Below are positions 8,765 to 16,410 of a DNA stretch of 64,000 bases, piece after piece (the first letter of the stretch is position 1; each line of letters begins with the position of its first letter). The stretch is from positions 4,030,001-4,094,000 of the forward strand of contig OZ245996.1 of the NCBI GenBank assembly GCA_965230205.1, given 5' to 3'. This DNA comes from CANLBN01 sp965230205 (lineage in GTDB: Bacteria > Pseudomonadota > Gammaproteobacteria > Pseudomonadales > Cellvibrionaceae). Both the position numbers and the translations under genes were made by a program. Below the pieces are notes generated by a model. The model made no database searches and had not been told where the DNA came from. It saw only the letters and a list, made by a program, of their open reading frames with translations.

Positions 8765-9595
8765 ATGGCCACTATTTTCTGGGTCGAAGATCAAAGCCAC
8801 TGGATAGACCGGTTTAAACCTATCTTGGAAAGCACTGACTTTGGTGACTATCACGATAAAAACAGTGGTACTGAACCTACAGAAAATAAAGAAAAAACAC
8901 CGCTTAACCATGTCATTACTTATCGATTAGCCAATGCTGCACGTCAGCAAATTACGGTAACACCTGATGAACAAAAACCCGATATTGCCATTCTCGATGC
9001 ACATATGAATGGCAATTCCGGTGCTGGCTTTTCTGTATCAAGAGCCCTATTAGCGAAATGGCCTAAATTACCTATTATCTATCTCTCGGAACACAGCGGT
9101 ACCCAAACGGAAAAAACGGCACTAGAAGAAATGTATGCGCAAGATTTTATTGCCAAACATCAACACAATATTGAAGAAGTCCTGTGCTGGCGCATCAAAG
9201 CTATATTGCGACAAAACAGTCTGCATCAACAAACGCGAGAGGATATTTTATCCATCGAGCATCTTTTAATAGACCTCACCACATGGGAAGTCTACTGGCA
9301 TGACAAAAAACTGATGAACCCTGCTAACCCGCGCCGACCATTAGCCCCCATGCCACGTAAAATTCTTTATCAACTGGTTAAATGCTCACCGCGCCCCGTA
9401 AGCACAAGCCAAATTGCTGAACACCTCGACGCTAACCCCGATAAATTTTCCTACGCAAACTATCGCCAACATATTAAAACACTGCGACATTCTTTTGATA
9501 TGGCTGAAGGTGGGCAAGGCAGTTTTATAGAGCGGTGCAAATCAGGCGAAGGTATTGTGACATTTGGTGATCTTGGCGCTTACTGCTGGAAATAA
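8765..9595 (+). CDS. Atypical response regulator with winged-helix output
   Basis: A 276-aa protein with a receiver domain: N-terminal IFWVEDQ supplies the acidic pocket, AILDAHM the phospho-acceptor Asp (about 77), IYLSEHSG the Ser and FIAKH the Lys. The Asp is about 20-25 residues later than usual because an extra charged loop (about 30-60) separates the first strands. The C-terminal 100 residues look like an OmpR-type winged helix (KILYQLVKCSPRPVSTSQIAEHL). TATAAT lies at 8712-8717. The kinase gene follows 6 nt after its stop, so they form an operon. Confidence 0.78.
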   Translation: MATIFWVEDQSHWIDRFKPILESTDFGDYHDKNSGTEPTENKEKTPLNHVITYRLANAARQQITVTPDEQKPDIAILDAHMNGNSGAGFSVSRALLAKWPKLPIIYLSEHSGTQTEKTALEEMYAQDFIAKHQHNIEEVLCWRIKAILRQNSLHQQTREDILSIEHLLIDLTTWEVYWHDKKLMNPANPRRPLAPMPRKILYQLVKCSPRPVSTSQIAEHLDANPDKFSYANYRQHIKTLRHSFDMAEGGQGSFIERCKSGEGIVTFGDLGAYCWK

Positions 9596-9601
9596 TCGAT
9601 T

Positions 9602-11254
9602 ATGAAGACAATAAAAATTACATTCCCATGGCTTAGTGTATTACTTGCCATTATATTGGCCGGACTTTTTTTAGTGGTGGCTAATCCAAGCCTCGTTAGT
9701 TTTTATCAAATCCCCGAACAATTACTCAATCATTCCTACCAAATCGGCTTACTAACACTAGTCTGCTTGGTTATTTTATGGGATGTAAGGCGCTTTCACC
9801 GGCAGCGTAAAAACTATGATCATACACTTAAGGAATTACTAAAAGCCAAAAAACAGTTACAGAATAAAGCCCATACCTATAGTGGGCATTCGGATAAACT
9901 CAAACTCTTTATTAGCGACCGCTTGCTTGAATATATTCAATACGACGAAAAATTTTTACATTTTAAAAACATTGCCTCCGAGGTACGGCACAATGGTGTC
10001 ATTTGCTTTGACAAAGTTCAAACTGCCCTATTATCAGCAATAGATACCTATGAAAACAACTCTCCTAAAAAATCGAATAAGAAACTTAATAAAGAATCAG
10101 CAACGATACTCTCTGTAGAAAATTCCGAACTCAACCATTACCAGGAAGCACTAAATAGCATGCGCTACCTATGGGATCTGCTAGACCTTTCAACAACAGA
10201 TAATATCGCGCTCCACATTGGCAACTATCTATGCGAATGTGAAGAGCACTATTTCCAATTCTTACTCCAAGGGGAGTCAGGCACTGATAACCCGTCACCC
10301 TATACTTCTACATTTTTAGCCCATAAAGTTCTTATTGATTGTTTATTGCCCTTAGTCGACAATCCTGAAGAGCTCAGTAAATTCTATAAAGAGTCGAATA
10401 ATTCATCAAAGCATTTCTTTTATAACGACACCCGCTTTTATATTAAAGCCAATTGCGATATTGAAATGCTGGGCAACCGTAATCATTTACGATTATTAAT
10501 AGAAAACCTGGTGAACAATGCTCAGTTTTACCTCAAGAAAAAATATATTACAAAAAACCAAGCCGCTATTGCTATCGAACTATTAAGCAGAGATAACGAT
10601 ATGCAACTCACTGTTTATAATCGTGGCCAAACCATTAAAGAAGAAGATAAAGAGAGAATCTTTCAACTAGGCTATTCAACCCGACGAAAAAAAGAGAATC
10701 ATGGCAAAGGTTTAGGCTTATATTTTGTTAATAGCATTGTACAAGGCTACGAAGGTGATATTAGCTTCATTAATATCAGCAACCATATCGATACCTACTC
10801 CTTACGTATTGAGCTAGAAAAATCGGAAACCATCACTGAAATCATCGAAACTACTTTGGTCGGCAATCAGCCAATGATTATCACACCAGAATCCGAAGAG
10901 CTTAAGAAAAATATTGAATGGAAAATATCAGACACCATTAAAAACATTGAAGTATTTTCCAAGCAGGAAAATAAAACCTATTCCTTCGATGGCTGCGAGG
11001 AAGATAGCGGTATACTCTTAGATCCACAAAACCCCACAACCCCTAAATGGGCAATCAACATTACTAAACGTATACGGTCATCATCAATTACCTTTACGCC
11101 ACTGGATATCAATGGCGTCAAATTCATTGTCAACCTACCAACTGCCAAGGCACGATTGGATTATTCTGACGACATGATCGATTCACCCACTGAAGATAGT
11201 TATGACAATATTATTGATATGGAAAATCAGTTTAAAAATACTGGAGAAGAGTAA
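9602..11254 (+). CDS. Atypical membrane sensor histidine kinase
   Basis: A 550-aa kinase with two N-terminal membrane helices (about 10-34 and 48-65), only a short external loop, a coiled linker and a GHKL ATPase domain: N-box in ENLVNNAQFY (about 300), a degenerate G1 (VYNRGQTI) and G2 GKGLGLYF (about 368). I see no canonical HisKA H-box; VRHNG around residue 130 is a weak candidate. About 120 residues beyond the usual end of the ATPase fold there is a second terminal-strand-like segment (GVKFIVNLP, about 504). Partner of the response regulator 6 nt upstream, and probably of the divergent VWA/membrane-protein unit. Confidence 0.75.
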   Translation: MKTIKITFPWLSVLLAIILAGLFLVVANPSLVSFYQIPEQLLNHSYQIGLLTLVCLVILWDVRRFHRQRKNYDHTLKELLKAKKQLQNKAHTYSGHSDKLKLFISDRLLEYIQYDEKFLHFKNIASEVRHNGVICFDKVQTALLSAIDTYENNSPKKSNKKLNKESATILSVENSELNHYQEALNSMRYLWDLLDLSTTDNIALHIGNYLCECEEHYFQFLLQGESGTDNPSPYTSTFLAHKVLIDCLLPLVDNPEELSKFYKESNNSSKHFFYNDTRFYIKANCDIEMLGNRNHLRLLIENLVNNAQFYLKKKYITKNQAAIAIELLSRDNDMQLTVYNRGQTIKEEDKERIFQLGYSTRRKKENHGKGLGLYFVNSIVQGYEGDISFINISNHIDTYSLRIELEKSETITEIIETTLVGNQPMIITPESEELKKNIEWKISDTIKNIEVFSKQENKTYSFDGCEEDSGILLDPQNPTTPKWAINITKRIRSSSITFTPLDINGVKFIVNLPTAKARLDYSDDMIDSPTEDSYDNIIDMENQFKNTGEE

Positions 11255-11456
11255 ATTGAGTGCATAGAAGAGCAACACAGAGTCTCATTAAACTCGATAG
11301 CTTTTTTTCTTTAATAAAAATTTTATCAAAAACATGTAATAAACAATTGAATTTGATATGATTTTGAAAAATTTAACGGACAGAAAATGATCCTTAATAA
11401 TGTTGTATAGTCAGAATTCTGCCTAATATACTGTTATAAATCACAAGGAAAAATAG

Positions 11457-11807
11457 ATGAAGCTTATCGTTTTAGGAATATTCTTACTATTTTCATCAGT
11501 AAGCTATGCAAGCACTTATGCAGGCAAAATAACACTCGTCCAATCAGGTCATAAACCATCTATCCAAATCTCTAGTGATACCTACATAATGATTACATTA
11601 GATCCAGCTCCTGATATTACTGGTGGCTGTGCTACTGATAATAGGTTACTACTAGATGCTGGCACAGAATGGGGGAAAGTAATGGCATCACAGTTGTTGT
11701 CAGCTCAAGCAAGGGGGCAGTCAGTAACGATAGGAACCAATGGGTGCATCTCACAATCATCCAGTAGTAAATCGTGGGAATTGATGGATTGGGTTAGATC
11801 AAACTAA
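11457..11807 (+). CDS. Small secreted protein, unknown (putative cassette gene)
   Basis: A 116-aa protein with a clear signal peptide (MKLIVLGIFLLFSSVSYA, cut before STYAG). The mature part of about 98 aa has two cysteines that could form a disulfide and many Ser/Thr/Gln. AAGGA lies upstream of the ATG. I recognise no family. The stop codon is followed within 3 nt by an attC-like site, the exact layout of an integron gene cassette. Confidence 0.7.
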   Translation: MKLIVLGIFLLFSSVSYASTYAGKITLVQSGHKPSIQISSDTYIMITLDPAPDITGGCATDNRLLLDAGTEWGKVMASQLLSAQARGQSVTIGTNGCISQSSSSKSWELMDWVRSN

Positions 11808-11809
11808 TT

Positions 11810-11911
11810 TATAACAAGGCAAATCAAAATGGACTTGGTAAAGATGTCAATTTTATTGCAAGAGCGCAAAAAACCGCCAACTTCACCAAGCCCTTGCTTG
11901 CAGCGTTATGT
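11810..11911 (+). repeat. Integron attC-like recombination site
   Basis: The 102-bp segment starts with TATAAC (11810-11815) and ends with GCGTTATGT (11903-11911), which are complementary ends. Inner blocks GCAAATCAA and TTGCTTGC pair imperfectly, and ACTTGGT pairs with ACCAAG, leaving an AT-rich central loop. This matches the folded attC architecture (R''-L''-loop-L'-R'), including extrahelical bases, and it sits directly after a stop codon. No integrase gene lies in the window. Confidence 0.55.
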
Positions 11912-11958
11912 CTATTTAGATATTCAAGCCAATAACAAAGATCCAAAGAGTTGATAAA

Positions 11959-12159
11959 ATGGAAAAATTAAGTGATTCAGAATTTAATCAAATGATTTCT
12001 CTTTTACATCGATACATGTCAGTAGATATGGATCAATTTGAAAATTGGTCTTTTAATACGGAGCATGGCCCTGTATATGCTGAGTTAACAAGAACTCCTT
12101 CAGGTTCAACTTCAGCGTATGATAATTTAAATCATATAGTCGGTAATTCTGATTCCTAA
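11959..12159 (+). CDS. Small hypothetical protein (second putative cassette)
   Basis: A 66-aa acidic soluble protein, MEKLSDSEFNQ to GNSDS, with AAAGAG upstream of the ATG. No family is recognised. It begins 48 nt after the attC-like site and is followed by a second, more degenerate attC-like segment, so it is most simply read as a cassette gene of unknown function. Confidence 0.55.
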   Translation: MEKLSDSEFNQMISLLHRYMSVDMDQFENWSFNTEHGPVYAELTRTPSGSTSAYDNLNHIVGNSDS

Positions 12160-12192
12160 GTTGGTTTGCTATTATCTATGTACAATAAAACA

Positions 12193-12258
12193 CATAACAA
12201 AAAGCACTAAATACACTCCCTATCGGTCGCTGGATTCCGCCGTTGTGAGCGTCTAAAT
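12193..12258 (+). repeat. Possible degenerate attC-like site
   Basis: The segment begins CATAACAAAAAGC and contains a central block CGGTCGCTGGATTCCGCCG of the kind seen in several marine-bacterial attC sites. The expected right end is poorly matched (GCGTCTAAAT instead of GCGTTRRRY) and the outer arms pair badly. I treat it as a decayed or coincidental site. Confidence 0.25.
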
Positions 12259-12366
12259 TAAATTTTAACCTTGGTCAAGGAGTTGATAATGTTAGCAACA
12301 CATATAGATGCAGAAGAAAGATATACATCCTATAGAGATTAAGTTAGAAAGTATGTTACGAAATCT

Positions 12367-12828
12367 TTGTCATACCATGATTCAGAGAATATCCGCCTTT
12401 CCGATTTAGACTTTAAAGCAATAAACCAATCTCGGTTATGGGAAAGTATCCCAGAAAGAAAAGTAGACTTTAATTGGGATAACGATTATAAAATATTCAA
12501 AAAACGATATCCCAAACGTTTTGAACTAGCTATTTGGTATCAAGGCCGATTAGAATCGTTATCATTAGGTAGACCTTCATTTAATAATAGCAGAGTTAGG
12601 CTTGAACTTATTGAGCGAGTTGCCGTAAATAGCATGTTAAAAGGGAGAGCATTTTTAATTACAGAGTTAGCATTAATAGCTTATGCAAATTTATTAGGCG
12701 CAGGGGAAGTTCGTATAATGTCACCTATTAACCATGATGTAAGGGACTTTTACATTAGAAGAGGATATAACTATGTACCTTCAACAGGTGCACGCCATTT
12801 TCCTGATTATTGTGTGAGAAAACTATGA
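12367..12828 (+). CDS. GNAT-like N-acetyltransferase, N-terminus interrupted by a stop
   Basis: A 153-aa open frame with an acetyltransferase-like layout: FELAIWYQGRLESLSLGRP strands, an ERVAVN strand, a helix with LITELALIAYANLLGA, then RIMSPINHDVRDFYIRRGY. The only ATG with a strong SD (AAGGAG) in this frame is at 12289, and a TAA at 12340 (codon 18) separates it from the rest. The track-length frame therefore needs a TTG start at 12367 with no SD. Either the gene is a recent pseudogene or it starts internally. Its stop overlaps the next ATG, typical of a coupled pair. Confidence 0.6.
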   Translation: MSYHDSENIRLSDLDFKAINQSRLWESIPERKVDFNWDNDYKIFKKRYPKRFELAIWYQGRLESLSLGRPSFNNSRVRLELIERVAVNSMLKGRAFLITELALIAYANLLGAGEVRIMSPINHDVRDFYIRRGYNYVPSTGARHFPDYCVRKL

Positions 12829-13022
12829 CCGACAACGATAGCTATCAAAACCGCCTAAAAAAGATGAAGAAATCGATTGATCAGAATAAAGACGTTCTCA
12901 ATGAGAACTTTCCCGATAACATTACCTATTCTGGCGACCCCGAATTAATAAAAAAAGACGAGGATGACATAGATAAAGAAAATTCCTGTAAGGAGGGAAA
13001 TAAAAATGTCAAACAGGACTGA
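12825..13022 (+). CDS. Small charged protein coupled to the GNAT gene
   Basis: A 65-aa, Lys/Asp/Asn-rich protein starting MTDNDSYQNRLKKMKKSID. Its ATG overlaps the TGA of the acetyltransferase gene (ATGA), so translation is probably coupled; the 15-nt longer frame is not needed. No signal peptide or membrane segment. A partner or antidote to the acetyltransferase would be speculation; no toxin-antitoxin family is recognisable. Confidence 0.6.
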   Translation: MTDNDSYQNRLKKMKKSIDQNKDVLNENFPDNITYSGDPELIKKDEDDIDKENSCKEGNKNVKQD

Positions 13023-13134
13023 AATAAAAGATATTAAAGAAGCTAAGGAACGTTTAGAGAAGCTATTAAAATCTGAAAGGATTACTAATCCGCCAATGAA
13101 TATAAAGCCAGATATCAATAAAAACAAAAAATAA
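13006..13134 (+). CDS. Very small ORF (42 aa) with strong RBS
   Basis: ATG at 13006 follows AAGGAGGG with 8-nt spacing, one of the best ribosome-binding sites in the window. It overlaps the end of the preceding ORF by 17 nt in another frame. The product is a lysine-rich helical peptide (MSNRTEIKDIKEAKERLEKL...) ending at TAA 13132-13134. Its position makes it a third member of the GNAT operon. Family unknown. Confidence 0.5.
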   Translation: MSNRTEIKDIKEAKERLEKLLKSERITNPPMNIKPDINKNKK

Positions 13135-13259
13135 GTAGAGTCAGATCCCGATTTTTCAATAGAGTCCAGCTTTGAGGAAACAATTTCTAGTTACTCTGAA
13201 TAATTTAAATATAACGCTTAATAAGGCATTGCTGTCTCCTTACAAATCATGGGTAACAA

Positions 13260-13793
13260 ATGAGAAAGTATTTATTTTTTATCTTTCTTTTGTTAAAGCC
13301 AGAGGTAGGTTACGTGAGTGGAAATGAACAGGCAGGCTTTGTCAGTGAAATGTATAGCCTACATTTATCGGGCGGAATATCGTCTTGGGATTACGAAAGG
13401 ATCGATAGAAATAGTCTTAAACTAACCCAGGCTCTTGATAAGATGAAGCCTAAGCTTGATAACATTTTCCAAAAAAATATATCTAATTTAGGATTACCAG
13501 TAATTAAATATGATACCGGTGAGCCAGCACCGGATTATATCGATGGCGTCCTTATCGAAAATGACCCCGAAAAAAAATCGAGAAATAAGCACCATTTTTT
13601 GTCATATTTTAATAATCGAGAAACAAAAATTGCCAGCGCAGGTGATAGTCGCGCTATACCAGGAACAAGTTTTAACCTTGGCATTCAGATTTTAGTTACT
13701 GATAGATTAAAAAGAGACCATATACAACTATTACTTATGGAAATGATTGAGTCTATTCAGGAGAATGAAGACTTAGGTCAGTTGCTTTATTAA
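13260..13793 (+). CDS. Exported hypothetical protein
   Basis: A 177-aa protein with a short N-terminal hydrophobic signal (KYLFFIFLLLKP), then a mostly helical, charged body without cysteines. I see no known domain. The RBS is weak. It is the last member of the run of small unknown genes starting at 11457 and may be another acquired gene, though no attC-like site follows it. Confidence 0.55.
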   Translation: MRKYLFFIFLLLKPEVGYVSGNEQAGFVSEMYSLHLSGGISSWDYERIDRNSLKLTQALDKMKPKLDNIFQKNISNLGLPVIKYDTGEPAPDYIDGVLIENDPEKKSRNKHHFLSYFNNRETKIASAGDSRAIPGTSFNLGIQILVTDRLKRDHIQLLLMEMIESIQENEDLGQLLY

Positions 13794-13900
13794 TGAATAG
13801 TTAAAACGAATAGACTCAGAGTCAATCGAAAAATTGTACACTTAAAAACATCCAGAAAAATGATAAAAGTTTACTACGGCGTATGGCCTTATGTAAGGTT

Positions 13901-14056
13901 TTATATCAATGTGCGAATCAAAGGCAATATTGCTGCCGCGACTAAACCGATACAAACTCCTACTACTAAGCGAACCATTGTATTCTTCATAACTGGGCTC
14001 GCATAGGCTAATATGCCGCAAACAATACCGTAGAATGTTAATGTCACTAAATCCAT
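13901..14056 (-). CDS. 51-aa two-helix membrane protein
   Basis: Minus-strand ORF from ATG 14056 to TAA 13901-13903 with AGGAGT 6 nt before the start. The peptide starts MDLVTLTFYGIVCGILAY and has two hydrophobic helices joined by a short basic turn (MKNTMVR), ending PLIRTLI. The SD and membrane composition argue for a real gene. No family is recognised. It is divergent from the ycaQ-like gene. Confidence 0.6.
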   Translation of the reverse strand: MDLVTLTFYGIVCGILAYASPVMKNTMVRLVVGVCIGLVAAAILPLIRTLI

Positions 14057-14213
14057 AGGCCTACTCCTGATATATTTACTATATAGTACTCTTATGATCG
14101 ATCACCAGCATTTTTCAGTTGAAGTAGAGAGCTTTAGTATAAACCTCTTATTAATAAAGACGAATTTGGTTTGTTATTTGGATGCACTTAATAAACGACC
14201 TTAATGGAATTAT

Positions 14214-15428
14214 ATGACCATCACTAAAATCAAACGCAAGCAAGATTTAGCACGTTTACGCCGCCTTGCTCTGTCAGCGCAAGGCTTGTTACAAACCAAA
14301 CCTTATGGAAGTGGTTTAGCGGGGGCACGCAAAGCAATTAATCATATTGGTTATGTACAGATCGATACCATATCGGTAGTGGAACGCGCGCATCACCATG
14401 TTTTGCACTCCAGAGTACCTAAGTTCAAACCATCTATGACCAATCAACTATTGCTTGATGGTGATATTTTTGAATACTGGGCACACGCGGCCGCTTTTTT
14501 ACCTATCGCTGATTTTCGCTTCTCTTTACCTTACAAGCACGCCATAAAAAGTGGCCAAACGCATTGGTACAAAAACCCTGACAAGAAGCTCATGAATGAA
14601 CTATTGGCTCGTGTTCGCTCAGATGGGCCATTAAGATCACGTGATATAGAGAGTAATACCAAAAAAAGTGCCGGCTGGTGGGACTGGAAGCCTGCGAAAA
14701 AGGCACTTGAACAATTGTATATGGAAGGCGACCTGATGGTCAGTAATCGAGAAAACTTCCAAAAAACTTACGACCTTACTGAGCGAGTGCTACCCTCTCA
14801 TATCAATTCGCAAATGCCCAGCATCGAAGAATTCGCAGCACATATGGTGGAGAAACAATTAAGTTGCCATGGGCTTGTTTCACTCAAAGGGCTAACCTAC
14901 TTGCGCCGCAATCCTGAACTACGCAAAGCAGTAAAAACCTTAATTAATGACAAATTATCTCAAGGCGCACTAGAACAAGTGCAGTTAAGCAGTGGCGAAA
15001 TATTTATGATAGAAGCAGGTGCAATGGAACAGCCACTACCCCGCTTGACTAACCGTATGCTCATTCTCTCGCCGTTCGATAATAGTGTCATTCAACGGGA
15101 ACGGCTCAAAGCACTATTTCAGTATGACTATCAAATAGAGTGCTATGTCCCTGAGGCCAAACGTCAGTATGGTTATTTTTGTCTGCCCCTACTTTATCGA
15201 GATGAATTTATTGGACGGATGGACTGCAAAGCGCATAGAAAGACCAAGAGCCTCGAGATTAAATTGTTGCATTGGGAACAGCATAATGTTGATGAAGAAA
15301 AACTGATTATTGCTTTTACAAAAACCATTAAGCAATTCTGTCAATTTCAACAATGCCACTCTGTCTCTTTAACTCGAACCCATCCTAAACATCTAGCGCA
15401 ACGTTTGCACAGTGCACTAAGTTTCTAG
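14214..15428 (+). CDS. ycaQ: YcaQ/AlkZ-like winged-helix DNA glycosylase
   Basis: A 404-aa HTH_42 (DUF1006) protein. Members such as E. coli YcaQ and AlkZ unhook interstrand crosslinks and bulky alkyl adducts. The catalytic QxD motif is visible as QIDTISVVERAHHHVLHSRVP (QID near residue 48), in the YcaQ rather than the AlkZ form. Further landmarks are YWAHAAAFLPI, the GWWDWKPAKKALEQL winged helix and LILSPFDNSVIQRERL. Length matches the family. It is convergent with the NmrA-like gene, overlapping it by 12 bp. Confidence 0.87.
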   Translation: MTITKIKRKQDLARLRRLALSAQGLLQTKPYGSGLAGARKAINHIGYVQIDTISVVERAHHHVLHSRVPKFKPSMTNQLLLDGDIFEYWAHAAAFLPIADFRFSLPYKHAIKSGQTHWYKNPDKKLMNELLARVRSDGPLRSRDIESNTKKSAGWWDWKPAKKALEQLYMEGDLMVSNRENFQKTYDLTERVLPSHINSQMPSIEEFAAHMVEKQLSCHGLVSLKGLTYLRRNPELRKAVKTLINDKLSQGALEQVQLSSGEIFMIEAGAMEQPLPRLTNRMLILSPFDNSVIQRERLKALFQYDYQIECYVPEAKRQYGYFCLPLLYRDEFIGRMDCKAHRKTKSLEIKLLHWEQHNVDEEKLIIAFTKTIKQFCQFQQCHSVSLTRTHPKHLAQRLHSALSF

Positions 15429-16313
15429 CCTGAGGCCAGGCATTGTCGTGATACAAGTGTCCAGGGAAGTCACTCCCTTACGATGATCAATATTGACATC
15501 ATCTGCAAAAGCAATTTGCCCAGAGTTAAGAGCTTGAGTCATTTCTATAAATCCGCTTATTGCCGCATCCGACATTCCCGAATCAGATAATGCCTCTGCC
15601 CACTTTGATTCAAGTATTGCAACTGCCTGCACAGGCTTATCTAGTGTTTGAGCGACACTATGTGCAACATCGCTAGGAGAGTACGTCGTTGGACCTTCAA
15701 GTTCGATTATACGAGTCCCCTGCCAGCGTTCATGTAAAGCCTCCGCAGCGATAAGCCCAATATCACCAGTGGCAATCATAGGGATTTTTCGTTCAATAGG
15801 CGCAAGAAAACTGGCCAACTCTCCCTCTGTTGCCGCCTTTATCATCGGATTCCAATTCTCCATAAAATAAGCAGCACGGAGAAGAGTTATGGGTAATCCC
15901 GTTTCACTCAAATACTGTTCAAGGACTCTATTCATGGTGATCCATCCCGTACCACTTGGGCGCTCTGCACCAATTGACGATAAGGCAACTAGTTTTGGCA
16001 GCTGCACCTTAATTGAAGCTTCAGCTATGGCATTAGCGATAGCTTCAGCCTGTGCAAAGAGGTTATCCGAAGTGTATTGCTGCGGACTAACGACGTAAGC
16101 GCCATCAACATCAGATAGGGCATCACTTAGTGCCGATTTATCCGTTAAGCAGGCAACAGCCACCTCAGCTCCTTGGCTAGCCCAAATATCGCCTTTAGCT
16201 TTATCACGTACAACTACTCTCACACGCTTACCTGCTTTGAGCAAACTCCGAGCCACAGCGGAACCCGTACGCCCACTAACACCAGTGACAGCATATAATT
16301 CATTACTACTCAT
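15417..16313 (-). CDS. NmrA-family NAD(P)-binding protein
   Basis: A 298-aa atypical short-chain dehydrogenase of the NmrA/HSCARG type. It has an N-terminal Rossmann motif (VTGVSGRTGSAVA), RVRVVVRD, an LRAAYFMENW block, and lacks the YxxxK catalytic pair of classical SDRs. Such proteins act as NADPH sensors or azoreductase/quinone-type reductases. A strong GGAG site precedes the ATG. It is divergent from a LysR regulator 97 bp away, which probably controls it. Confidence 0.82.
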   Translation of the reverse strand: MSSNELYAVTGVSGRTGSAVARSLLKAGKRVRVVVRDKAKGDIWASQGAEVAVACLTDKSALSDALSDVDGAYVVSPQQYTSDNLFAQAEAIANAIAEASIKVQLPKLVALSSIGAERPSGTGWITMNRVLEQYLSETGLPITLLRAAYFMENWNPMIKAATEGELASFLAPIERKIPMIATGDIGLIAAEALHERWQGTRIIELEGPTTYSPSDVAHSVAQTLDKPVQAVAILESKWAEALSDSGMSDAAISGFIEMTQALNSGQIAFADDVNIDHRKGVTSLDTCITTMPGLRLET

Positions 16314-16410
16314 GACATTCTCCTCTTATGACAGAACCGCAATGGATTCGATAACAGGAATCATATAGACTGCATAAACATTACACCAATGCATGTAGGT
16401 TATATTTATT

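Noticed and set aside
12945..13127. 60-aa hydrophobic minus-strand frame
   Set aside because: It is the complement of Lys/Asp-rich coding sequence, which always yields Phe/Leu/Ile-rich shadows; it lacks an SD.
13200..13260. TATAACGC sequence considered as a further attC end
   Set aside because: No matching complementary end within 150 bp on either strand.
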